A DNA stretch of 64,000 bases, taken from assembly GCA_033557465.1 (NCBI GenBank), contig CM066035.1, positions 922,956,522 through 923,020,521 on the forward strand. The letters run 5' to 3'. Numbering within the stretch: the stretch's first letter is position 1; every line of letters begins with the position of its first letter. The notes below the pieces were generated by a model that searched no databases, had not been told where the DNA came from, and saw nothing but the letters and a program-made list of their open reading frames with translations. Shown here one piece after another: positions 1 through 9,315 of this stretch. The position numbers and the translations under genes are program-made. This DNA comes from Ichthyophis bannanicus (taxonomy: Eukaryota > Chordata > Amphibia > Gymnophiona > Ichthyophiidae).

Positions 1-890
1 GAGAATGCTTATTCCCTTGCTGCCATTCTCTATTATAGATAGGGTCTGGATCAGTGTTCATACCTGAGCCTCTCCTGCTATCATTATTCCTCTCTGTATA
101 GCCTGGCCAATATGTAATCCAATTCTGATGTCCAGCCTTCCAATCTTGATCCCTGGACACTGGATCTTCTCTCACATACCTTCTGGCCTTGGTCTGAAAG
201 TCCCTTCCACATGCAGTCTTCTCTCTTCCAGGTAGCCACTGGTGATTCCTATCTCTGCCCCTCCATTCCTCTGGCTGAATCCAGTCCAATGGACTCTGCT
301 GGCTTTTGGAATACCTCCCAGTATGAGTACTGCCTTGGAATCTCCCAGACCTTCCAATGGCCTTTCTTCTCTTCCTTCCAGAGAGTTTCCTTCTCTCTCT
401 ATCTGCTTGGCTTGGCTTCTGTTTCTCCAGGTGATACTGGTGCTTGTAGCCGTTGCTGTCTCTGTATCTCTTCCTCCCTCTGTAGCTTTTTTCTGAAGCT
501 CTCCCTGAAGCCCTTCTTGAAACTCTTTCTGAAGCTGTTCTTGAAACTGTTGCTGAAACTGTAGTAACTGTTATCTGAAGAATAATCTCTATTCTTATTC
601 TTTCCTAATGTGTGCTGCTCCCTAACACAGTGCAGCTGTCTTGAATCAGGCCCTGCCCTTTGAGATGAGTGCTTAGGGATTACCTCATAGCTCTCTTGAT
701 TGCACACACATTTCCTCACTTCAGCCCCTCTCATGGCTGCTGGAAACCTGGTGCATTCTGGGACTGGTAGTCTTTTATGTGAAAACTCTGTTTTCTTGCT
801 TCTACCAGAACTGACAGGTTGCTTGTTCAGAGTCACATCATCTTTTCTATAGCTCCTACCTGAGCTATGATAAGCTTCCTTATCACAATA
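1..890 (-). mobile_element. Unassigned repeat, copy 1 (cut by window edge)
   Basis: This stretch is closely similar along its length to 15190-16003, where a fuller copy interrupts DIRS element E2. Both copies end at the same motif, TTATCACAATAG, which marks one true terminus. On the minus strand an open frame at 399-836 matches part of the longer frame of the second copy; shared peptide pieces include KRLPVPECTRFP and EVIPKHSSQRAGPDS. I recognise no domain. The other end lies beyond the window. From base 891 the sequence is an L1-like LINE, so this copy probably inserted into that LINE. Confidence 0.6.
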
Positions 891-1696
891 GTCACATGAG
901 TCCTGGTCAATAGGCTTTTGTCCCGATGCCTACTTTGGTGCATGAAAATCAATCTGGTTCATATCCAGCCGCCAGGCAGTGTTTAACATTCAGAAGGTGT
1001 TAAATCTTATGTGGCAAGTTCAGAGGAGGGGGAGCCGGTGCTGCTGCTGGCCATTGATGCTGAAAAGGCATTTGACAGGGTGTACTGGCCATTCCTATTC
1101 CGGGTGTTGGAGCGCATGGGTCAGGGGGATAATTTTGTGCGCTGGGTAGAGGTTTTATGCATCAAACCCCTGACTTGTCTAAAAATTAATGATACCAATG
1201 TTTGAATTGATGCGTGGTACCCAGCAGGAGTGCCTGTTGTCACCCTTGCGGTTTGTCCTGGCAGTGGAACCATTAGCACATCGCATCCGGGACAGCCCTG
1301 GCATGAGGGAAGTGCGAGTAAGTCAGGATGATCATAAAATACCTCTTTTTGTTGGTAACACTTTATACACAGTGATGGATCCAGTGGCTACCCTCTGTGA
1401 GTTAAGGGTAGAAATGGAGCGGTATGGGGAAGTATCTGTTTTCAAAATAAACCTCACCAAATTTGAAATTTTGAATATTACAGCTTTTGAAGCGCGGTGC
1501 AGTGTGATCACCATTTTCAGTGTGTTAAAGTAGATCTTCATTATTTGGGCATGCAGCTCTCCTCTAGGATTTCACATCTCTTTGATCTTACTTTCTTCCA
1601 TAGTGGCTCGTAATTATGTGGGCCACTGGACATGTGGTATAGACTGGACCTGTCTTGGATGGACCCCCCTACCTGCCTCCTTTGAAATACCGGGTT
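891..1696 (+). pseudogene. L1/Tx1-like LINE reverse transcriptase fragment, 5' part
   Basis: Conceptual translation gives RT motifs of the L1/Tx1 group: a QSGF-like stretch near 950, DAEKAFDRVYWPFLFRVLER near 1055, and RGTQQECLLSPLRF near 1210. Frame changes near 1010 and 1190 show that it is a relic. It is truncated on the left by the unassigned repeat and split on the right by DIRS element E1. The frame ending at 1696 (KYRV) resumes at 7474 (MREERW) without loss or gain of a base, which fixes the E1 borders. L1 against Tx1 cannot be settled from this length. Confidence 0.75.
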
Positions 1697-1864
1697 CTCC
1701 AGGACCAAGCAGGAAGTCAGTCCTCACATATGGGTGACGTCGGCGCCGACGGAGCCCTCGCGGAGCAATTTTCCCCAGCTTTCAAAGAAAGCCTTTGGGA
1801 ATTGCAGCGCGCATGCGCGGTCCCCTTCCCGCCCAAGGGTGCCATCTTAGCCAGTCTTCTTTTT
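1697..1864 (+). repeat. E1 left inverted terminal repeat
   Basis: It starts CTCCAGGACCAAGCAGG and runs to the GCCATCTTAGCCAG box. Its reverse complement recurs at 7286-7440. It contains the perfect 14-bp palindrome CGTCGGCGCCGACG at 1738-1751. Related left repeats start E2, E4, E5a, E6 and E7. Confidence 0.9.
1808..1858 (+). promoter_or_regulatory. Candidate NRF-1 and YY1 sites in the E1 left ITR
   Basis: CGCGCATGCGCG at 1808-1819 fits the NRF-1 consensus YGCGCAYGCGCR at every position. GCCATCTT at 1851-1858 is the reverse complement of the YY1-type AAGATGGC. Both lie upstream of gag (ATG at 2100) in CpG-rich sequence with no obvious TATA box, as expected of a retrotransposon promoter. E2 keeps a one-mismatch NRF-1-like site at 9004-9015. 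Function is inferred from motif match only. Confidence 0.5.
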
Positions 1865-2099
1865 TCCGCGGAGCCCTACAGACGTGGTCTTCTTGTCCCC
1901 GCTGAAAAAGTTCATTTTTAGTGATTTATTTCTCTTTTTTCTTCGGTTCGACGCCGGTCTCTTTCCTGCCCGGACTCGCGATGCCGTTGCGAGTCCTTCT
2001 CTTATTTTTCGTTTTTTTCAGATTTTTCTGTCAGTTTCGTTTTTCGGTTTTTTGCTGGCAGCCCGGTCTTTTGACCTTGCAGGGGCCCTTTTTCCCCCG

Positions 2100-4203
2100 A
2101 TGGCTGCCAGTGGTTTCAAGAGGTGTGTTCAGTGTGACAGAAATATGTCACTCACTGACACACACGATAATTGCCTCCGCTGCCTTGGCCCAGATCATGA
2201 GGAACTGATCTGTGGGGCCTGCAGCAAAATGTCCTCCAAAGCGTTACGGAGTCGGCGGCATCAGCGGGAAAGAATCTTCGCAGATCCCACCCGTACCCGG
2301 ACCTCGTCGGAGGCCTCGGCGTCCAGAGGCTCCAGCTCTGAGCATCGCCGGAGTTCCTCCGACAGGTTCTCCCTCCGGGGATCATCGTCGGAAGGCGAAA
2401 CCCGCGCGGGCGGCGTCGGTGGACGCTCCTGGTTCCGCGAGGGCCAGGTCGCATAGCCCCGATAGCCGTCCCGGGTCTTTGGAGAAGGAACATCTCCCGA
2501 AGCGACCTCGTTTGGAATCGGAGATGCCTGCTTGGGTAAGTCCTGTAGTACTCCTGGACTCGCCTCTGAGGGGTCCGACGTCGGGCCCGACGCCGTCGGG
2601 GCCCGAGTCGGGGGCTGCTGGGTCACCTGAGGTCGGACTCAGGTTGACGGCCTTGGAGAGCAGACTATCTGCCTTCATGGACCAGCAGCGGGCACTGATC
2701 GCTAGCCTCGCTGGCGCCTCTGCCCCGACCGCCGGGACGTCGACGTCTAAGTCGACCCCGGAGACCGAGCCGATCCTCGAGTCCATGCAGGCTCGAGTCG
2801 ATCCTCGGTCGAGGTCACCCTCGGCCTCCCGTTCGGGACCGAGGTCGTCGACGCCGACTCCCTCGGCGTCGGGGCGGCCGACGCCTCCGCCCGCCCGAAC
2901 TAACCCCACCGATTCCTCCTCGGAGTCGGCCTGGGAGTCTGAAGTGGAAGAGTCACCTGATTCTTTTCGGACTCGGTGTGTCCCCTCGGACTCCCCTGAG
3001 TCCGAACCTCGGAAACAGTCCCCCCCGGAGGATGCCCGGTTCTCGGACTTCGTCAGGGATATGGCCAAGGCTTTGGCCTTCCCTGCGGATCCCGAGGAGG
3101 AGCCTCGAGCCGAAGAGCTCGACGCCCTTCAGTACGACTCTCCCGCCAGGGAGCACTTTACTGTACCGGTTCCTCCCATGCTGGAACGACTACTCTTCCG
3201 CATGTGGGAGAGTCCGGCATCGTCGCCGGTATTAAGCAAGCGGGTCGATTCCATCTATCGAGTCCGCAAGAGCCCTGGCTTCCAAAAAGCACAGCTACCG
3301 CACCATTCCATGGTGGTGGAATCGGCCATGCATAGGCTTAAGAGCCAGAAGATGCACTCCTCGGTGCCTCCTGGCAGGGAGGCCCGCAACCTGGATGGCC
3401 TCGGTAAGAAGTGTTTCCAGGGCTCTATGCTTGCTTGTCGGGTCCAGACCTACCAGCTCTACATGGGCATGTACCTTAGAGACCTGGCTAAAGAGATAGC
3501 CGGATTCTCTGCTGGGCTGTCCGAGGAACCTTTGCGGAGGTTCCTAGCCTTGTCCACTGGTATTCGGGAATGCTCCAAATTCATTTCTCGAGCAGCCTAT
3601 GATGGCTTTGAAGCATCGGCTCGAGTGGCCGCAGCCGGCATCGGTGCCCGCCGACAGGCTTGGCTTCAGTCGTCTGACCTTGAACCCTGGGTGCAGGACA
3701 AGTTGGTCGATGTCCCCTGCCGAGGTGAGAACCTCTTTGGCAAGCCCATGGCTGAGAAGGCTGCACAACTCGAGACGGAGACTCTCACCAGAACTAGGCT
3801 TTCTAGGAAGACCTCTGCCCCTTCCCAGAAGAAGAAGGGCTCGGGAAAGAAGTCCTTTTACCCGAGAAAGGCGGCTGCCTATAAACACTACCCTCAATAT
3901 CAGGCCTCCGCAGCTCCCCAACAGGGTCAGCAGGCCAAGGGACGGGGTAACGGGTCCCGTAGGCAGCAAGCCCCCAAGCCTGCACCACCGGCCCCTGCTC
4001 AGCAGGGTGGGGGTTTTGACTTCCTCAGCATAGCCTCTCCCCCTCCGCTGGTTCCTCCCAGCACAGGAGGCCGGCTGGTCCACTTTGCCCACAGGTGGTC
4101 CAACATCACATCAGATGCCTGGGTGCTTCATGTTGTGAGAGAAGGCTATCTTCTCCACTTCCACCAGGTCCCTCCCTCCTATTTCCCGGGAGAGCCTCCA
4201 TGA
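2100..4203 (+). pseudogene. E1 gag-like protein (frameshifted, TGA at the end)
   Basis: The start at 2100 is chosen because every DIRS copy here begins gag near the same Cys-rich box: GFKRCVQC, then DTHDNCLRCLGPDHEE, then CGAC. This is a zinc-knuckle-like arrangement typical of DIRS gag N-termini. A Ser/Arg/Pro-rich region follows, then a conserved C-terminal half (PHHSMVVESAM, YQLYMGMYLRDLA, WVQDKLVDVPCRGENLF). The N-terminal frame stops at 2456 while the rest is open from 2212 to 4203 in another frame, so an indel lies between about 2365 and 2456. The closing TGA (4201-4203) is in frame with the RT that follows; E2 and E4 have a sense codon at that position. The presumed role is packaging of element RNA. 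Confidence 0.85.
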
Positions 4204-5932
4204 CTCCCTCTACACAGGGACTTACTCCTTCAAGAGTTAGCAAGTCTTCTTCAGGAACAGGCTGTGGAACCGGTGCCCCACCACCTGAAGGGTCAAGGCT
4301 TCTATTCCAGGTATTTCCTAATACCAAAAAGAACGGGAGGCCTCCGACCCATCCTGGACTTGCGCAACCTCAACAAGTTCCTCGTGAGGGAGAAGTTCAA
4401 GATGCTTACCCTTGGAATCCTTCTGCCCTACCTCCAGCAGGGAGATTGGCTATGCTCCTTGGATCTAAAGGATGCCTACACGCACATCCTCATCCACCCA
4501 AGCCACCGCCAATACCTAAGGTTTGTGGTGGCAGGAAATCACTACCAGTACAGAGTACTGCCCTTTGGCCTATCCTCCGCACCACGAGTCTTCACAAAAT
4601 GTCTCGTGGTGGTGGCGGCTTATCTCCGACTTCACGGCCTCTATGTCTTTCCATACCTAGACGACTGGCTCATCAGAGCATCGTCCTCTCCAGAAGTCAC
4701 GAAAGCCACACACCGCACTGTGACTCTTCTCCAGTACTTGGGCTTTGTCATAAACTTCGCAAAGTCCACTTTGCTCCCTTCGCAAGACCTCGAGTTCATC
4801 GGCGCAAGATTGCACACTCTTCAGGCGCGAGCTTTCCTGCCTCTCGACAGGGCTCAACGGCTCATGGACCTAGCCGGCCGTTTTCGCAGCCAGTCCCTGG
4901 TCTCGGCCAGGCGCTTCCTGAGACTACTCGGCCACATGGCTTCCACCGTCCACGTGACCCCCAATGCCCGCCTGAATATGCGGCCTGCTCAGTGGTGCCT
5001 TGGCAAGCAGTGGCAACAGGCCACGGGCGGCCTAGCCCGACTTAGTGCGGATCTCCGGCCCGCTGGCCTCTTCTCTACAGTGGTGGCTTCATCGGCCGAA
5101 CCTGGTACTCGGAATGCCTTTTCAGTCTTCTCCGCCGGCTCAAGTGCTGACGACGGATGCTTCTCTCCTAGGATGGGGAGCGCATTGCCAAGGGGCGTGT
5201 ACTCAAGGTCTCTGGACCACGTGGGAGTCTGCGCAGCAGATCAACTTCCTGGAGCTCAGAGCGATCCGTCTGGCTCTCAAGGCTTTCTCCCACCTGACTT
5301 CTCACCGGTCCGTCCTGCTCCAGACGGACAATCAAGTTGCCATGTTCTCCGTGAACAAACAGGGGGGCACAGGCTCCTTCCTTCTCTGTCGAGAAGCACA
5401 GAGACTCTGCTCTTGGGCCGTAAGCCACGGCATTCTGCTCAAGGCAGTTTATCTCCCAGGCCAAGAAAATTGCCTGGCGGACAAACTCAGCAGAATCCTC
5501 CAGTCGCACAAGTGGCGACTAGATCCCTTGGTAGTTCAGAAACTTTTTCTGAAGTGGGGCCTCCCCACGATGGATCTCTTTGCCAGTCCTCTCAACAGGC
5601 AACTTCCTCGCTTCTGCTCTCGGCAGCTGCATCCCCTTCAAGTAGCGGCGGATGCTTTTCTGCTCTCATGGTCGAAAGGCCTTCTCTATGCCTTTCCTCC
5701 CATACCGCTAGTCTCTCGAACTCTTTTCAAGGTTCTCCGAGACAAAGCTTCCATGATCCTGATAGCTCCTCGGTGGCCCAGACAGCCGTGGTTTCCACTC
5801 CTGCTGCAACTAGCGGTGGAGGATCCGTTCCCTCTGGGGTTTCAACCAGATCTCCTAACACAGGATCAGGGGTCCCTACTGCACCCCAACCTCAGATCTC
5901 TACATCTGATGGCCTGGCTGCTGAAAGGGTAG
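4204..5932 (+). pseudogene. E1 reverse transcriptase - RNase H - methylase-like frame
   Basis: The RT carries GFYSRYFLIPKRTGGLRPIL, the LDLKDAY box and the catalytic YLDDW (4654-4668), followed by FVINFAKSTLLPSQ. A single frame change near 5040 separates it from RNase H, which starts LTTDASLLGWGAH and continues LELRAIRLALKAF and QTDNQVAMF. Next comes MDLFASPLN, then YAFPPIPLV and LIAPRWPRQPWF. This layout resembles the DAM-like methylase domain described in DIRS elements, although the usual NPPY/DPPY box is only weakly recognisable. The frame ends MAWLLKG-stop (TAG) at 5930-5932, overlapping the recombinase. It would copy element RNA into DNA. The indel means this copy cannot make an intact product. 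Confidence 0.88.
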
Positions 5933-6969
5933 TCCTTGCTCCTCTTCTACTGCCGGCAGAGGTGGAAGAGGTCGTCCTAGCTTCCCGGCGACCTTCTACC
6001 CGCAAATGCTACGCCTTTAAATGGCGTCGCTTTTCCGCTTGGTGTGCCCAGCAGTCTCAGGATCCCTTCTCCTGCTCGGTGTCGGTGATCTTGCAGTACT
6101 TGCTCTACCTCTCTAATCTGGGACTTAAGTCCAACTCCGTTAAAGTTCACCTCAGTGCTCTTTCAGCACATCATGTGCCGGTGGACGGCAAACCTCTTTC
6201 CAGCGACCCTCTCGTGGCCAGGTTTCTCCGAGGTCTCCTTCTACTTAAACCACCTCTGCGCCCGCCAGCACCTGACTGGGATCTGAATGTGGTTTTGCAG
6301 CGGATCACCTGTCCGCCTTTTGAACCCATGGCTACCTGTTCTCTCCGTTTTCTTTCTTGGAAAACCTTATTCCTGATAGCCCTCACTTCCGCTAGACGCG
6401 TAAGTGAATTGCAGGCCCTCGTGTCTGATCCCCCTTACACTCGGTTCTACAAAAATAGGGTAGTCCTACGGACTCACCCTAAATTTCTTCCAAAAGTGGT
6501 CTCCCCTTTTCACATCAATCAGGAGGTGGTACTTCCAACCTTCTTTCCCAGGCCACACTCCAGCCGAGCTGAAATGGTCCTGCATACCCTGGACTGTAGA
6601 AGGGCATTGAATTTCTACCTTGACCGTACGCGGGAGCACCGTAAAGCTGCTCAGCTTTTTGTGTCTTTTGACCCCAATAAATTGGGGCTCCCGGTCTCCA
6701 AGCGTACTCTGTCCATCTGGGTTGCTGACTGTATCGCTTGGGCTTATGGGGCAGCCGGACTCTCGTTAGAAAGTCGGGTCACGGCTCATTGTGTTCGGGC
6801 GAAGGCTACGTCAGTGGCTTACTTCCGCTCTGTTCCATTGGCAGACATCTGCCGGGCCGCTACTTGGTCTTCGAGCCAGACTTTTGCGGTCCATTACTGC
6901 CTCGAGAGGGCATCCCGCAGGGACAGTGCTTTCGGACAGGCAGTCCTCCGAAATCTCTTCCAGGTTTGA
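5917..6969 (+). CDS. E1 tyrosine recombinase (integrase of the DIRS element)
   Basis: An open frame of about 350 codons runs from the overlap with the methylase-like region to a TGA at 6967. The catalytic landmarks of the tyrosine recombinase family are present: Arg in SARRVSEL (around 6390-6410), the His-x-x-Arg pair in TAHCVRA (His codon 6787-6789) and a candidate nucleophilic Tyr in AVHYCLE (around 6895). It sits in the -1 frame relative to RNase H, and that frame stays open far upstream through the RNase H region, so the true start is uncertain. It would join circular element DNA to the target without a duplication. It is the best preserved recombinase domain in the window. Activity is unproven, and the partner frames are broken. 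Confidence 0.85.
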   Translation, partial: AAERVVLAPLLLPAEVEEVVLASRRPSTRKCYAFKWRRFSAWCAQQSQDPFSCSVSVILQYLLYLSNLGLKSNSVKVHLSALSAHHVPVDGKPLSSDPLVARFLRGLLLLKPPLRPPAPDWDLNVVLQRITCPPFEPMATCSLRFLSWKTLFLIALTSARRVSELQALVSDPPYTRFYKNRVVLRTHPKFLPKVVSPFHINQEVVLPTFFPRPHSSRAEMVLHTLDCRRALNFYLDRTREHRKAAQLFVSFDPNKLGLPVSKRTLSIWVADCIAWAYGAAGLSLESRVTAHCVRAKATSVAYFRSVPLADICRAATWSSSQTFAVHYCLERASRRDSAFGQAVLRNLFQV

Positions 6970-7103
6970 GCAACTCCTACCCTCCATCCCGGATGGGGGC
7001 TACCGGTGGGTAATAATTCAGTGAAGATTCCTTCCTTCTGTACTGCTGAGCTAGAGGGAGCTCATTTTTGTGCTTAGGGTCTCCGGTAGCCTTAAGCTTG
7101 GGA

Positions 7104-7205
7104 GTCCCATATGTGAGGACTGACTTCCTGCTTGGTCCTGGAGAAAGCGTAGTTACCTGTAACAGGTGTTCTCCAGGAGCAGCAGGAATCAGTCCTCACA
7201 ACCCT
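7104..7205 (+). repeat. E1 internal complementary region (ICR)
   Basis: This segment is the reverse complement of both element ends joined head to tail. CTTGGTCCTGGAG (complement of the left end) abuts AAAGCGTAGTTACCTGTAAC (complement of the right end) at about 7145. In the DIRS model the ICR templates completion of the termini. It differs from the right end by lacking four bases near GTGAGT. Confidence 0.85.
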
Positions 7206-7285
7206 CCCTCCTCCCCTTGGAGTTGCAATCATCTGCTTTAGTTTTTTTGCACATTTTTATGCTGTCTTTTAGCTATGTCATCTGA

Positions 7286-7473
7286 CTGGCTAAGATGGCA
7301 CCCTTGGGCGGGAAGGGGACCGCGCATGCACGCTGCAATTCCCAAAGGCTTTCTTTGAAAGCTGGGGAAAATTGCTCCGCGAGGGCTCCGTCGGCGCCGA
7401 CGTCACCCATATGTGAGGACTGATTCCTGCTGCTCCTGGAGAACACCTGTTACAGGTGAGTAACTACGCTTTC
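7286..7473 (+). repeat. E1 right inverted terminal repeat with terminal extension
   Basis: The segment from CTGGCTAAGATGGCACCC to CTGCTCCTGGAG mirrors the left ITR. About 33 further bases (ACACCTGTTACAGGTGAG and on to ACGCTTTC) form the right-end extension represented in the ICR. The palindrome CGTCGGCGCCGACG lies at 7389-7402. Confidence 0.88.
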
Positions 7474-7720
7474 ATGAGGGAAGAGCGCTGGAGGGGCCAA
7501 TCTGTTCAGAAAGAAAAATGGTTGGGTAAATTGGGGCCTTCTAGGTTCGTAATGCTGAGGGGAAAAATAGACTTGGCTCCAGGCATGACAGACCCTACTT
7601 CTCTTAGGTTGGAATGCCAGGACCTGCAGTGGCTGGGACAGTTTGTGGGGGAGGAGGGATTTTTGAAATTTATGGACCTTACAGAAGATTTTGGGGTGCT
7701 GGAAAAAGATAGAATCTAAT
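7474..7720 (+). pseudogene. L1/Tx1-like LINE fragment, continuation after E1
   Basis: The frame beginning MREERWRGQSVQKEKW continues the LINE frame interrupted at 1696. It stays open to 7719, then the sequence changes to a Tc1-like relic. It resembles the poorly conserved C-terminal part of L1-type ORF2. Confidence 0.6.
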
Positions 7721-7734
7721 TCCTGCAAGTTAAA

Positions 7735-8250
7735 CACTATTCTCCGGGAATAGTTAAATATGGTGGAGGTTCCATAATGTTGTTGGGGCTATTTTGCTGT
7801 CTCAGGAATTGGAGGCATGGAACGTATTAAAGGAGTCATGAAGTCAGAGGGACTACCAAGGTATTTTGGAGCTAAATATGCTACCTAGTGTCAGAAAGCT
7901 AGGTCTGGGTCGAAGGCCATTGGTCCTCCAGCACTACAGTGACCCAAAACATATATCCAAAAGTACAAAAGTGGTTAAAAATGAAAACAATGGGCGGTTT
8001 TAAACTGGCCAGCAATGAATCCTGATCTCAATCCAATCGAGAATCTTTGAAAAGAGCTGAAATCTGCCATTGATAAAAGGAGTCCTGTAAGCATTCATGA
8101 GCAAGAACAAATTGCAGTTGGAGAAACTACCAGCAGACAGATGTACGGAACTTAAAGATGGCTACGAGAAACATTTTGAGGCTGTCATCACTGCCAAGGG
8201 TTGGGCAACCAAATATTAGTGAAAAGTGCCTTTAATCCTGTCCGAGTCAT
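7735..8250 (+). pseudogene. Tc1/mariner transposase remnant
   Basis: Translation across several frames gives the hallmarks of a Tc1-type transposase C-terminal half: GIVKYGGGSIML, a DPKH box (SDPKHISKSTKV, normally NDPKHTS) near 7950, the NPDLNPIE box near 8030, and AVITAKGWATKY at the end near 8215. Several stops and frame changes show it is long dead. I do not see convincing terminal inverted repeats, so only the ORF remnant is claimed. It directly follows the L1-like fragment. Confidence 0.8.
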
Positions 8251-8895
8251 ATTTTGTGTTTTTCTCGGAAATTACTACATCTTATTTGCACAGACATCTT
8301 TTATTGTTGTATACCTTTGAACATACTGTTAAAATATTATGATGCCATACAGTTGAAATATTTCCAATTAGTTTTCAAGAAATTGTACACAACATACCTA
8401 AAATGCAAGGATGCCAATAATGTTGACCATAACTGTAGATGTACATCTTTCATTTTATAGTCTTGCACTTTATATAATTACAAGCTTCTTGATATCTGGG
8501 TTTGGATAGTCATATATTCATATCATACGTAACATAAGAACACAAGAATTTCTGTTTAGGCTCAGACTGATGGTCCTTCAAGCCCAGTATGCCAGTTTCT
8601 AACAGTGGCAAATCAGGTCACAAGTACCTGGCAAGCTCACAAAAAATATCAAGAATCTGTCCTACCTACCTCCAAGGTAGTGTTACATACAATTCTTTCC
8701 TAAAGTGGAACATATCAATAGTTCTGCCAACATTTTTGTCAGTATCTCATACACACAGAGGGAAAGTGCATTGTACATAAATTGCAAGAGAGCCTAGTCT
8801 TTCCTCAGGGAGTGGATTAAAGCCCATATAATGTCCACACGGTTTTTTGTTTCTTTTGTCAATAGATTGTGGGTTGCTATTAATAAATGTACTTT
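8251..8895 (-). mobile_element. AT-rich sequence with a CR1 3'-end fragment
   Basis: 8251-8528 is AT-rich and shows no coding signal. 8529-8680 contains the AACATAAGAACA...CCAGTATG...AACAGTGGC signature that also lies at the 3' ends of the CR1 copies at 17036, 28790 and 62975; here it reads as the antisense strand of a CR1 tail. 8681-8895 is unassigned, and E2 begins at 8896. Confidence 0.65.
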
Positions 8896-9315
8896 CTCCA
8901 GGACCAAGCAGGAAGTCAGTCCTCACATATGGGTGACATCGACGCCGACGGAGCCCCCGCGGAGCATTTCCCCTGCTTTCTATGAAAGCCTTTGGGAATA
9001 CTGCACGCATGCGCGGTCCCCTCCCCGCCTAAAGGTGCCATCTTGTTCAGTCTCTCTCTTTCCGTGGAGCCCGTCGGACGTCTGTCCTAGTTCACCCGGA
9101 AGACAGTTAGATTTTTTCTTACGATTTCCTGCAATTTCATCGCAGCTTTTTGCCCGGTTCGACGCCGGTTCCCCTTCCCGCCGGGTTCGGTACACCGGTA
9201 TCGAGCCCATTCTCATTTTTTCAGTTTTTGCCCTTCGTGGCTGGCGTTCGCGCCCTTTTTTCTTTTTCCCTGGAAGGCCGGTCCTTTGACCTCGCGGGGG
9301 CTCTTTTTTCCCCCG

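Larger units (their letters stand above)
1697..7473 (+). mobile_element. DIRS-type retrotransposon E1, near full length
   Basis: A 5.8-kb element in DIRS order: left ITR, gag, RT-RNase H-methylase-like frame, tyrosine recombinase, ICR, right ITR. DIRS elements integrate through a circular intermediate using a tyrosine recombinase and leave no target duplication. That fits here, because the flanking LINE frame is continuous across the element with no duplicated bases. E1 is the best preserved copy in the window. It carries a gag frameshift (about 2365-2456), a TGA at 4201 and a frame change near 5040, while the recombinase frame is open. It lies in the sense direction of the host gene. Confidence 0.93.

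Noticed and set aside
211..564. 117-codon + strand frame with KLFLKLFLKL-like repeats
   Set aside because: It is the complement of a repeat whose other strand is also open; Leu/Lys periodicity comes from a simple CTGAAGCT-type DNA repeat.
2382..3068. 228-codon antisense frame inside E1 gag
   Set aside because: High GC gag DNA leaves the antisense frame open by composition; no motif and not preserved in E2.
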